Origin: Oxyruncus cristatus | Taxonomy: Eukaryota; Chordata; Aves; Passeriformes; Cotingidae | Direction: 5' to 3' | NCBI GenBank assembly: GCA_013399855.1 | Contig: VXAY01000167.1 | Span: 174,047-238,046, forward strand | DNA: 64,000 bases | In this document: piece by piece, positions 12,726 to 25,800 of the stretch | How positions within the stretch are numbered: the first letter of the stretch is position 1 | How the letters are laid out: every line of letters begins with the position of its first letter | Translations under genes and position numbers: made by a program | The notes under the pieces: model-generated | Seen by the model: the letters and a program-made list of their open reading frames with translations, nothing else | Databases searched by the model: none | What the model was told of the DNA's origin: nothing

Positions 12726-15700
12726 AGAATAGGGATCCTCTATGCTTCTCTCTTTCCTCTTACACTCTCAAATTCAATGTTAAGTTTTAGAAATCAGCAA
12801 TGAGGCCACAGGCAAAACTGAAATAGCAATTACTATTCATTAAAAACTATTGATGGCTATCACTGGTTCATTAGTGTATAGCAGGGATTTCAGAATTTCT
12901 GCTGATTCTTGTCCGACTCTTAAACAGCTGGTATTTAAAGGATCACATGCTGACATCCATGTGCCTTAATGAAATTATCTAAATATTTTTCTCTAAGCTA
13001 AGCTACCCAAGGAAACCTAAAATATTTAACTATAAAGGCCTTTTTTAAAAATGAATTTTTTTAGACTTTGGGGTTTTTTAAGACTTCTTTATATTATCTG
13101 TGATTTGTATTACTTTGTATTAAATCTCATGGTAATTCTTCTTTGTCATAACATGAGCCCAGGGTTTACTGCATTCAGTAATGTCCAAAAATTGTGGTTA
13201 TCTCATGAAGAAAATGGTGGGGAGTAGAAGCATCCTCTCACAACTGTTACAAAATTGATACCAGTGAATATCAGCAAAAACTGTGCACTTCGGTTCATCT
13301 TGAACTTTTAATATGGCAAATATTCTAAAATAAAAAATGTAGAGACAGCACTGAAGCATATCCAACATTTCTAAGGCATGTCCAATACAAGACCAAAGTC
13401 CTCCATTAATCTAAAATTGTTAAGCTGCTCTTTCTTGAAAACAAGTTTGAATCCATCTTCACATGACAACAGATCCATCAGCTCTCTCCCTCTGCTTTTT
13501 GCCAAGGAACTGTCTGGCAAAGTGTTGTCTTCTAGCCAAGTTGGGCCCCTGATGCAGGAGTCATTTGTTAGGCTGCTGGGAAGTTGCCAGTAACACTTCT
13601 GTCAAGCGACAGCTAATGGTTGTGTCCCATTTCATTGCCTGGCAGTGAAAATGAGTTTAAGCCCCACTCTTGTGCTTTCATAGACTGATCAAATTTAAAG
13701 CTGTTACCAAAAACAACTTTCAGAGTGAGAGCTGTATGTTTTTCAGACAGTGCCATGTGCCAAGTACTGTCATGACAAAACTTGACTGGTTTTCCCAGTT
13801 TTGCTAAAACATGTCCCGATTCTGCGGTTTGCAGTGCATGGAAGCTCATGCAGTGTTTCCAGTAGTGCACCCCTTAAGCTGGCCAAAAGTCATTCTGTTC
13901 TCCTGAGCTGGCAGCCTTGCGCGAGAAGGAAGTGGCTGGATCAGAAGTGGTGAAAGCATAAATGCGCTAGAAGTGGAGCAACATGAGGGTATTGTTACTT
14001 CCATGCAAGCCTTTCATCTAAAAATGTACTTTCTTTTAAAAAAACCCCTTTCATCTAGGAACCATTCATCAGGGGTTTTTCACATCTTTTTATTAGAGAA
14101 AGACAGCATTCAGCCAATTCCTCTGTTTCTTCCCCACAAATAGGAATTAATGTTTTTCGGCCAGAGAAAACATGCATCTTGCCCCGTGATGCTGAGAATC
14201 CTCATGCTTGTACAGCTTTTCTGCCAGAATTTCTAATGAAATTGGTGGATAGTCTCTGCTATGAGAGTAGCAAGAATATTTTCACACAACTTTTCCTGAG
14301 CTAGCTGAATTCAGTGCCCTATTAAGAAAGGACTTGCAGCAAAAAAAAAAAGGGAGCAGAACATTTGAATCGCTAAGGATCTATATGGTCAATTTCAGCA
14401 ATATCAGAACGGTCAATATCAGTATGTACCATCATAGAAACTGGCAAGCTTGGTTCAGAAAGACCCACCATAAATAATAGAAAAGGGTATATTTGAAAAG
14501 AGTTATAAAGAAAAAAAACTATACTGAGGTTTCTCACGGACTTTTCAAAGACCAAGGCTTTTATGTAAAAGTTAGTAAATTAAATAAGGGGGAACAACTT
14601 CTGAAGGTTGTACAAAGGTAAATACCAAGTATCTTATGGCTAAAAGGGCTGCAGAAATTATGTAATAACAACCTTAGATCAAATGTGGTAATTTTTTTTG
14701 GTGAAGGTTACAAAATATTTCTGATAATGAAACCCCCCTGTCAGTGATGGGGTTTCTTTCATGAGATTTTCCAGAAACGGAAAAAAATGCACAATAGTTT
14801 AATGACATCAGGGAAGAAAAGGGACTAAGGGTTAAACTATTGCTGAATTCTTTGTAGGACTCCTTAGGAGGAATTTAAGTTGTTTGTACAAGGTCATGTA
14901 GCAGGAAGAAGCAGAGCAGGACCAGAGCTTATAAATCCTATCTTCTGATCTTCTGTCTGTTATCAGTTTCCCCTAGGACAACACAAATTAGGGAAGATAA
15001 ATGAGTACCCTGCGGTCATGGTATTTTTTAAGACTTTAAGATACTTTTATATTCTCATAAATTTCATGGTGATCTTAAGGAATCAATTTTATTCAAGGGA
15101 TGAATTTCCTCTCTAGTATGCAGCACTAAGTCTAAATGCCATTTTAGCATATTTTTAGTACTTGATATCATCATAGCCATGGTTGCTATTTGCGTGTATT
15201 AAAGCAAATGGTATCAACAGGCCACATTGAAACACAAAGTATAATGGCAACTCTTATTATCAGAAAATGAGGCTCAAGCTGTCTGTAGTCACTTTGTGTT
15301 TCACCATCTAACCCTTACTACTCATGCTCTGTTAAGTACAGGAAAGTAACAATACTCAGCAGAACGAGCCCTGCTGAGAATCCTAATCAGGCCACAATCT
15401 TGCAACTCTGCTGGGCTTCACACAATTCCTATCCCTGTGCCAGGAGTGAGGAAACAAAGCAATGTGGAAAGAAGTCGCGGTCACCAGATCCTGCCTGACA
15501 GAAGAAATAAACTTCTTGTGAGGCACAGAAATGTTTTGACCATCAAGTGGATGTTGTCGTCACTGTCTGCAAATGTGAAAGATGAAAATAATTTCAAATG
15601 TTCTTGGTGTCCCTCAAAATGCCTTTAATAACCCTTTTTCATTTCAATTTTTGTATTGCTGAAAGCTTTCTCTTAGTTGAAGGCAAAGAGGAAAATTACA

Positions 15701-18700
15701 CAATGTTTCGGGTTGGGGTTTTTTTTGGCATGTACTCTCTCTTATATTTTTCTATAAATAGGGCATTACTTTTCTGAGTCAATTTACTGGGTAATAGCCC
15801 ATGGTTTACCTACAAAGGCAAAATAGATGGCCATTAGCAATAAATGACTCATGTATTATAAAACAGCCCCATTTTTAAAAGGAACCATCCCCACTGTCTC
15901 ATGCAGTAGGATGATGAAACAATATTTTCAGTGAATTAGCTGAATTTTGCAACGCAGAGCAAGCCTTGCACAGCCCACCCACACTGCCAGCTCAGTCTGG
16001 CAGTTTGTTCGTCTTTGTACCGGGACCTTTCACAGCTACAATTTTCCCGGTAGAGAGCAGCCAGGGAGGCAAGTATCCTTCCCTTTGCTCCTTTGACCAC
16101 AGAGATGACCAGCAGCTGCAGATCTCTCAAAGCCAAACAGAACAGTAGAGTCGTCTGTAAAGACATCTGGAGTTTCAGTTATGAAACTCCAAAACTGCGG
16201 ATCAAATGTTCTTCTTCAGGAACTGAGCCTGAAATTGTTTGGCCTACAGTTCAGCATAGAAGAGACCTTATGCTATGTCCTGTGGTCCTTCCAGGAGTAT
16301 TTCAAAGTAATTGGAATCCCGAGCTCTCCCAGAAATGTTGTAAGAGTCTAAACCTGCTGGTCTTCCACAAGGAGAAATATGTAGTACGAGGGACTGAAGG
16401 CTTCAGGGTCCCTGAACATCATGGAAACCCTGAAAACACTTGCAGAAAGTTCTGAATGGAAACAGTGCTGCTGAGACTGACTCAGGATTTCAATATCACT
16501 CAAATAGGATCAAGAAGGGCAGACCTCAAATAGTTTCTTAAGGAAAAAATGCTACACCCTGTAGCACTTAGCATCACAGACTGCTTGGCATCACAATCAT
16601 GAATTCAAATATGGTTTAACAGGTTACACTAGGACACAGACAGGGCAAGTTTAAAATGATTTTTTTCTGGCTCTGTTCTGAACTGCAGTGTTACATAGAA
16701 GATCACTTTCTTTCCAGTTTCTGCTCTTACATTCTTTTGTATTTTATTTTCCTCAAATCTTCATTTCTGCCTCTGAACAACATCCTTTTTAACTAATTGG
16801 TTCCGTATTTTTTTTACATGGCCAGAGAAGAAAATGGCTGTGGCTGAAAAAGGCTGAAGTAGGCTTGAAGTAATTGGGAGAGAGTTGATTAATTGATAAG
16901 AACCCAAAACTGGAATTTGGAAGGGTTTGATTTAATTGTTAGCTCTCCCATGAATTTTCTATGTGGTCCTAAGCACATCACATAATTCTCCTGCATTTCA
17001 GTACCCTGCCTATGTAATGGCAACAATTCTCCTTTAATGCTCCCTGTGGCTTATGTAGCAATACACATTCTAATGATCCTTATAGTGAGTGGAGTCATAG
17101 TAATTTCAGAAGTAAAACATTTTAAGTAGTATCAGCAACTTGCTGATGAATGTGATAGCTGCTTCAGAGTGGCTGGAGGACAGAAGGATTGAGAAACAGG
17201 GAGATACACTTTAATATTCCTGCTAGTTTTTGTGTTATGCCATCAGGTGAAGAAATTGCAACAGGTTTTAATTTTTTTTTTTTTTTGAGTGACTTTAGCA
17301 TCATGATGACCTATACTGCGAGATTTTACAGCCATTTTTAAGCTAGGTGTAAAACTGTTTTTGCATCCGAGCATTTTCCTACGGGAGTGAGGGGTAAAGC
17401 CAGTTACTTGATGGACTTCAGTCTCTGATATCTGCAGAGCATAGACTTGTTGGTCCTTCCCGCTTTATCTCACCATACTTTATTAATGGTCTTAATATGA
17501 TCAGTGGTCTCTGGGATGGGTGGAGGGGGTGTGGGCAGAAACAGACTGGAAAATAATGATCAGGCTGGTTTTTAAAGTGTTCCTAATGAAAGCTTTAAGA
17601 GAGAATCTGAAAGTCTGTCCCCCATACTATTCACATTTATAGCAATTAAGCTTTTTGCTACTTTGTGACTCACTGGAGTGACGGGATTAGTTTGGATTTA
17701 GTGATTTAGATATATTTAGTGATTTAGATTCTCAGGTTCACTGAGAAATTGCCCATCATAAGCTATTCACTGGAAATCTTGAAAATAATGTGGGGAGGCT
17801 CACATAAAGGAAGAAATGAGCCAAATTAAGTTACACCTTCTGGTACAAACACAACCTAGAAATTCCCTAGTGCAGCCACCTCCAGAAGCATCCTTATGTC
17901 ACAGGTATTAGCTATGGAAACTGCCCTTGACTGCAGAGAAATTTGGGCTTCTTGCCTGCTGGTTCTGTGGGTTTTTTTCCCTTTTAGAAGTGACTTCCTT
18001 GTAGGTTTTTGTGCAGAAGGTAGAGGTTATAGCTTTTGCCTATTTTCTTCCAAATATATACCCAGGTGGTGGCAGAGTGAAGTTATCATAATCTCTTACA
18101 GAAATAGGAAAAGATTATGATCACAGCAGGTAATACCCATTTTTGGTGCTGTTGGGAGAGAAGCCACCATTTAATGCTGTCCATCCCTATGTCACACAGG
18201 AAAACCAAAAATGGACATTAGATAAATAATCCTATCAGCACCTATTAAAATTCATTGTTAGCCTTTGTGAGCTGGGGTGCTTATCTCAGCACATCTCGCC
18301 CAGGTGCGGCTTTTCAGCAGTCATGATTTCTGAGGCACACATGAGTAAATCGTAAAAAAACCTTTAGGAGGGGGAGAGGAAAGGTAGGTCATGTAATTAG
18401 ATGAAAATAGGTCGCATGACTGGGATTTTCCTAGTGATTAAATACTCACTGCTGCCAATTTATTCAAATTGGGGAAGGAGAGAGGAGCAAGGGGTGTAAC
18501 TGTATTGTCTGTTCTTCAGGCTATTTCTTGTTTCTCATTGTCTCTCAACCTCAAATATCTCATTCTACAAAAAAAATTCACAGACTCCTGCTGCTGCTTC
18601 TGTTACTGTGAGAAGCACTGCTTTTTTAAAGTAAATTACTGATAGACTATGCTGGAAATGTCACCAGAACTGCGTATGGTCATTACGATAAGTTACTTGC

Positions 18701-20101
18701 TTCCTTTTGAGTTTTTCCCCTTTGGAAGAAGAATTTTGTTTAGGTGTACTGCAAATTTCCAGTGTAACTACCTTTGAATTTCAAAATCATTTCAAACCAG
18801 CACATGGCCCATGCATGATATCTGTATTTGGCCCAACTTGCACAATTGTAGAACAGCCTTCTCTCAAATTATGCAAAATTGTTGACAGAGATCAAGTCTT
18901 CTATCTTTGTAAGGCAATTTCCCAATATTTACAAGAAAGCCTTCAAACACTGTAGTTAAATTAGTGTTAATCCAGCACTTCAAATGAATAGTTTCGTAAG
19001 CAGAACCTGATGTGGAGGAGGCATTTCAACTAAGACCTGAATCCTCTCAACGAGTAAGGAAGGCAAAAAGAATACTGAATAGCTTCCTAGTGACTACATG
19101 AACAGGAATCCTAGAAACAACAGGATCTGTTAATGTAATTAAAGACAACATCATAATACATAGGTACCAAAAGCCCAAATCACAAAGTACAAGCAGTCTT
19201 ATTTCTGGGATTTGAGGCACTGACTTTACAATCTGAATAAACTATGCCCTTCAGAGAAGCAGCAACAGAGCTGCATTACTTTAAAATATGCAGCTCCATC
19301 AAAATCAGAACACTCTGTTAGGATATTTTCTTCCAAAACAAAATCATAGCAAAATGGAAAAAGGCTTTTGATAGTCTTGCAACATCATTTCTAGCTAAAG
19401 CAAAGCCAGAATTTTATACTCTCACAAGTGTTCTTGCACAGATATTCTTGTACAGAGTTGTCCTTGATCCTTGAATCTTAGAGGTATGTATTTTATTACT
19501 ATTGTAATTAGCATTTAAAGCACATTATATGTCATACTACTTGGCAGTATGGTACTGGTATCATGAGGGTTCTGTATATGCTTTACTTCTAGTATATGTC
19601 TGCATCTCCCCAGACTAGGGGCACTGAGTACACAGACAGACCTCCTTCCATCCCCTAGATATGTTGTACTTACCTACAGGGAATAGCAGTGTAAAGGCAG
19701 CCTGGGTCCCCAGATGCTGCACTTCTGCCCCATACTTTGACAGGACATGGCTGGGGTGTAAGGGTGCCTAATTTCCCTCCCACTATGTCTGTGAACCCCA
19801 CAGAGGAATTTGGTTTCAAGTATATTTGACACATACCTAAAACTACTAAAATGCTTTGAGACATTCTTTACTTTAAAAAAATAAAAAGTGCTAAAAAAGT
19901 GAAAAAGATCTTACTGTTATGATTTGACACCAACAGGATATAATTTCAGACTACCTATCTCATATTTTTTCAATAAAAGCCATACTGAAAGAATCCCATA
20001 ACTGTCTGCCACCATTTTCCTGTTGTTTCTATGTCTTACTATCCTGGTATAAATTTTACCTCTTTGATTCTTCTAACTGCACTTCATAAAATGGAAAGCA
20101 G
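12726..20101. other. Intergenic, no gene seen
   Basis: About 7.4 kb of unique-looking AT-rich sequence. Open frames are 60-120 codons, scattered on both strands, without splice-site context or family motifs. There is a short tandem 'tttagtgatttagat' near 17697-17730 and homopolymer A or T runs (14341, 17273). Confidence 0.5.
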
Positions 20102-20184
20102 CATGACACTGCCTTTTTCCTTTTCATGACACTGCCTAATTCCCTTTCATTACACTGCCTAATTCCTTTGCATGACACTACATA
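20102..20184 (+). repeat. 23-bp minisatellite, about 3.5 units
   Basis: The unit beginning 'catgacactgcct' recurs at 20102, 20125, 20148 and 20171, exactly 23 bases apart. The copies differ by a few bases (catTacact in the third). The last copy is partial. Confidence 0.85.
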
Positions 20185-22234
20185 CTGATATTACTGTTTT
20201 TTAACTTCCAGCTTAACAAGAGAGGCTGGAAATATATTTTAATGGCAGATTTTATTTTCCTGCAATTCATCTTTTTCATGCTGGCTGGGTAATTTAACTT
20301 GTTGTTGACCTAGTTCCAGTTACAAAAACTTAGACTATTCATTATCACAGAAGCATCATCTTTTGGCCCTTAAAATAATTAAGCTTTTTAAAAATATATG
20401 GTATAGATTATTAATAAATGTTACAATATTTTTCTTATTGAGTTCCTTGTTTCATATGAAAACATTTTCTCTGTACACAGCCTTGATAATGATTCCCTTT
20501 TAATTGTAAGGTGTAATTACCACCAGGAAGGGTGACACTCAGATTTAGTCATGAACTAGTATTTGATCAGCATAGCACATGATGTGGCTGTCGCAGACAC
20601 CGTGGCTTCGTGGCATGAATGTTTCCCTCCAGCGATATTGAGGCAGAAGCAGCCACTGTAATTAGAGGTTTGAAACCCATGTGGTGTAATTGGTTCTGCT
20701 ACACTGCACAGAATGAATGACCCTTTTAAAAAGTGGAAGAAGACAGAAAAGCAGGTTAAAAAGCAGGTTATCTGAGTGATTCTTGCTAGCTCCCTGCTGG
20801 TGCTGCCATCCCCTCTTAGGTGACTGATTCTTGCTTGCTCGCTTACTCTCACTTTGGCAATCCTGGGAGGAGCAATCAATTCTCTCAAAGTTTTTTGGCA
20901 ATTTTTTCTGACTTCTGACAGGTTTTGGGGAGGAGCTGAATCTGACTGACCTTGGAGAAGAGGTTGCAGCTGTGAGGGTGATGCCTATGACTTTTTTTGG
21001 TTCCACCTAGAATGGGAATTTGTCCTAGTTCCATCGGTGAATGAATCATTTCCTGAACAGCTAAGTCAACATAAACCTCTGGTGTAGGTAATGAAAATAC
21101 AATTGTTGTTAATTATAATTTCCAGTGTACCTAAGATAAGTTCAACTTTTTTTTTTTTTTACTACACTTTAGGTTTGGATGCAGGTCCAAGGTTTTGCTG
21201 CTTGGCCAGAAGCTCAATGGAATCTTGGACAAATTCCCAAAGTGCCTCCAGGAGTTTTCTAGGGTGGCAAGTTCCGCAGAGCAACATTCCTGGAGCTGCT
21301 CCGTGATTGATGCTGAAGTCTGTAATAACATGTTCACTATAAATGTTTCTGCTGTTTTCCATTCTAAGCATGGATTTAGAAACAGTCCATGGAGACCTTT
21401 GTGCCATTCGTACTAAAAGACTCCTTTGCCATTCTGTTTCCGTCTGCCATAGGGAATTTTGTGAGTGAGGGAGAGATGCAGCTACATTTAACAGTGAAAC
21501 TAGCTCAGCTTGGGAGAAAGCAAAAGGGCCCAGGGGAATGGGAGGGAATAAAACTGAAAACATTACAGCCACAGCTTTTGGATCTGAATGAAGGAGAAAC
21601 TCATGGGCCTTATTTATAAGGGTCATTTAGGGATATTGTCTGGGCAGTTGAGAACCCTTACCTGCTGCTAAGCAATTATACAATATGTTAGTTGAGACTT
21701 CAGGCATTTTATAGAATCAGTTGTTTTAAGGAGACTGATAATCAGAGCTAAGGGCCTCCTCTGTTGTGTTTTCAAGCCTTTGTGTTTTATCCCCGGTCCA
21801 ACATTGGTTTTGTAGTCTCAGCTAATGGGTCTGTATTCTTACCAGAGTCTGCATTTTTTAATATAAAACCTTCTGTCCCTTGTGGCTATGGAGAAAGAAA
21901 TATTTTAAGAAGAACAAAGCCTCAGAAACTGAAAGTAAAATATAAAAAGCCTCATCTTCACTAGATGGTTTGTTTTCATTAACTATTCATTGTACTCGAA
22001 TATTTCAGGGTCAGTAATATTGTCCATTACAGTGCACACAGATACTAGTTGTTAACATCCATAAAACAGTGTTAAATCAATCTCTTAGCCAGCAAAGCAG
22101 ATATTGCAAAGATTAGGAGGTTATTAAGATGTTTTGTAACCAACCCTAACCCCAAAGTCTTTGTGGGAGTTCCTCCACTTGGAGGATCTGGGGAAGACAA
22201 ACCCTAATGCACAGAGGACGACTTCTTCCCTACT
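20185..22234. other. Intergenic, no gene called
   Basis: AT-rich. It contains a minus-strand open frame of 154 codons (21162-21626) whose stop codon is followed at once by an A-run on that strand. It is reported as an observation, not a gene, because I recognise no family. Confidence 0.5.
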
Positions 22235-22371
22235 TGCCGGCAGCCGGACGGAGCCGCACGGTCGGGGACAGACGCGTGTGTCCCGCCCAGGCCCCGCACG
22301 GGCGGCGGTGCCACCTGCTGCTCCCGAGGGTTCGGCTGCGCCCGGCACCTGCCTCTGGTTGGGAACCTCAT
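22235..22371. other. Isolated GC- and CpG-rich patch
   Basis: About 135 bases with many CpG dinucleotides (for example 'ccggcagccggacggagccg', 'cgcacgggcggcggtg'), set in AT-rich DNA and ending exactly where a CR1 begins. It could be a small CpG island, a decayed promoter or an inserted fragment. No coding function is supported. Confidence 0.6.
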
Positions 22372-22862
22372 GGAATCACAGAATATCCTCAGCTGGAAGG
22401 GCCCCACAAGGGCCATCGAGTCCAACTCCTGGCCCTGCACAGGACCATCCCCAAGAGTCACACCCCATGTGCCTGAGAGTATCATCCAAACGCTTCTTGA
22501 ACTCTGTCAGGCTTGGTGCTGTGACCACTTCCCTGGGGAGCCTGTTCCAGTGCCAGCCTCTGGGTGAAGAACCTTTTTTGGATATTCAACCTAAACCTCC
22601 CCTGATGCAACTTCAGGCCATTCCCTTGGGTCCTGGGTCACCACAGAGAAGGGATTTCTCTTCCCCTTCCAAGGAGGTTGTAGACTGCAAAGAGGTCTCC
22701 TCTCAGTCTCCTCTTCTCCAGGCTGAACAAACCAAGTGACCTCTTCTGCTCCCCATACAGCTTCCCCTCAAGGCCCTTCAACACCTTTGTAGCGCTCCTT
22801 TGGATGTTCTTTAATAGCTTTATATCTTTTTTATATTGTGGCACCAAAAACACAGTTCTCGA
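22372..22862 (-). mobile_element. CR1 LINE 3' fragment (antisense)
   Basis: Reverse-oriented CR1. Its 3' tail at the left reads 'tggaatcacagaatatcctc', followed by the usual CR1 blocks 'ggccatcgagtccaactcct', 'gctgtgaccacttccctggg', 'gtcaccacagagaagggatt' and 'aggctgaacaaaccaagtga'. The open frames in it are shadows of the repeat. Confidence 0.92.
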
Positions 22863-25800
22863 GCAGTCACTGTCTGTTTTCAGGTGACTTCCATACTTAG
22901 ATACTAATTAGTTTTTTTTAAGCTCAAATGTCCTAGTTTAAGTTTCAACCTTCACCTGCTGCATCTTGTCATTTATTACTCTAAAGGAGATTATTAATTC
23001 TTCCAAAAAAGTAAAATTCCAGTGTGTCTTGAAAAAAAAATTTACCGAGCAAGAAGCTCAACCAGAGATCTTAATATTTACTATGGATATGCAATCATTT
23101 TAGGACCAATGAGAAAGTGTTCATTAGAAATAACCTTTCTTTGCTGCTGCAGGTATTGCTGTTAGGTACGTAATGATATATAAGGGCACTCTGCCTCCAG
23201 GCCCATTAAGTAGCTTTTGGTGGTGCTACATTAAAACTTGCTTTGTTTTAGTGATGTGTGGTTTTTTAACAAGGCCCTGGCATGCTGCCATCAACTTGTT
23301 TTTATGCCTCTTTGCTGCTTTCATAGCCACATGCCAGATGGTTTCAGCATGATGTTCTTCCTCTGATATGAAATCTGATCACGGTTCTCCAAATTACCTT
23401 CATTCCACATGCTATATATTTTGTTACGTATCACAGTGCATTCAGCTTAAAAGAAACCTAGAAAATTTTGCATATAGTAGAAAGCACGTAGCACTGGTCA
23501 ATGGGGCTGTTACTGTCTCTGGAAGCCTCAATTACCACTGGATTTGTAGGACAGGGTAGAGCAACTGCTTTGAAAAAGTCAAACATTTAGTGCATGATCA
23601 AATGGTGAACCAGCCTGGGAGGTGGGGAGGCAGTGCAGCTGTTTCTACTACCACTGCCTTTAGGTGCTTCTCCTTCTGCTGAGATCTTTCGTAAAAACAA
23701 GCAAACAAAACACCTGCTGGTGAGCCTGTGATGAGCCTCATGTGGTGAGCAGGGAAATATTGCTGCTCAGTAATGTCAAATGCAGAGCTCCAGTGCTTCA
23801 TTCCCTTACTCATTTGGGCAAATTAACTTCCTCTACAGCACTCATCCTTGGCAGATGGGATAACACTTCTCGTTGTGCTCTGATTAACTTCATACCCACT
23901 CCTAAGTGTGTAACTGGATTTAAGAACTCTGGAAATGAGTTCTGAGTGAGGCAGGGCAGTGTGAGGACAGGAACTATGAGGAAACTACTTCTCTTATCCA
24001 CCCAGAAAAGAGCAGGACTGTAAAAAGTTGTTAATGGCATATATCTAGGAGGCAGGGATTTTTTTTTTGTGAAACAGCAATTTTGAAAAAAAGACGAATA
24101 TATATAGCAGAAGCTAATTTATGGCTGTGGCTGTACAATGCAGTAAAATGCAGTCCTATGAGCATAGCAGAAATTATAACAAGACAGAGAACAGCAGCAG
24201 CAGGAAACAGTAATGCTGGTGTCCACAGGTTGTCTAGACAAGAGGTTACAACCAGCACAAGGGGTCCCACATTCCTCTGCAGTTTAAGCTCATTGCACAT
24301 AAAAAGGTCCCTTCCATTCGTCATTCCAGGAGGAAATAATTAAACTGGCAGGCTGAGAACATACATGTCTCAGGCTGCATGCTCCATGAGAATTATTTTT
24401 TGTCTATTTTAGGGTTTTTTTTTTTTAAAAAATTAATTTAAAAATTGAACTATTTCAAACATTTTCCAAAGTTTTCAAATGGGGTGTTATTGTAAGAGAA
24501 CCCCAAATCCTGACACTTAAATGAATCGCACAGTCTCCTCTTTAGGCTTACAGTGGACATGTTTTAGCATTCATATATCATGTAGGAAATTGAGCACTCT
24601 GAATTTTAAAAAAAAAGTCAGTGATTCACCCATTTGCTTATGCCATAGGATGTCTGGGAAAACTGATCTATGCGCCAACCTTATTTCTGGCAGTTGTTTT
24701 GCATTTGTGATGGCAAAAAGCCCTCTACTATACTCCCTTCTGTGTTTTAGAAAATATTTTTGTTAGGAACAAATATTTGTGTTAGTAGTAGGAATTATAC
24801 AAGCCTTCTGCTTTTTGTTTTTCAAGTGTTCTGGAAACAGTTTAGTTTCAATTTGTCTCCAACATCATTAAAACTGAATTTGTTCTTTTTTACTTTTCTA
24901 GAAACTTCTCAAAAGGAGAACTTAGCTTTGTGCAGCAGAATTTATGGGAACTATTACCATACAGGTACAAAGATCGTTTGCCAGTTTATTTGTTTTGAAA
25001 GTATTTATGTTCGAATTTAGTTAGTCAATCAACAGGTATTTGATAGCTGGTAGTGATCTTTGGGCATAGAAAACCAACACAACTCACTAGAGGGAGCCCA
25101 GACACAGTTTCCGAGCTGAGCAAGCAGCTACTACATCTCACCCTGATAACTTGCCGTGTGTTTTGATGGTAAATCTCTACAGCTGGTTAACTTACAGTTC
25201 CTGTGTAGGCAACTACATAACCTGCATTATAAAGAGCTTTCAATTGCAGATAATTTGCAAATTAGTACTGAACTGGGCAGGGAGGTCTCAAACTTTGATT
25301 TGTTTTTTAGCACTTGTAGATAGAACCACAATACTTTTTTCCAGACCATAAAATGGGTCAGAAGAGGTTTGTTCCACCTCCTGTCTGCCTCTTCCCTCCT
25401 AGTGCATTCTTTCCCCTTCATTAGGTCCTCAGATCCATGTGCTGACACCTTTCTGCTGCACAAAAGGGTGCTGCTCCTACAAACTGCCATATCTCTCTAC
25501 TCTCCTCTATGACACACCTCATTCAGGGCCCAACCTTTCACCTCTGCCCCCAACCTAAATCCGCTCACCAACATGCAACATGTTAGGTTTCACTAATACC
25601 CTGTGCTTTATCTTTTGCTTTCCACTTATCTTTCCTTGCTCTGCCATTGTGAGCCTCAAGTGTAGGTTCAGGCAACACTTGGGTTGCTGCTGGAGGCATT
25701 CTGAGAGGAGTGGTTGAATGCACTATGTACAGCAGCCAGGTTCTGTTGACTCTCCATAATTGCTGTTGTGAAAGTGTTTACCTAATGTTTCAGAAGTGAC

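Noticed and set aside
22139..22153. Telomere-like ccctaacccc
   Set aside because: Only about one and a half units; no array.
22161..22739. 192-codon plus-strand open frame
   Set aside because: Composed of the CpG patch plus antisense CR1; no protein family.
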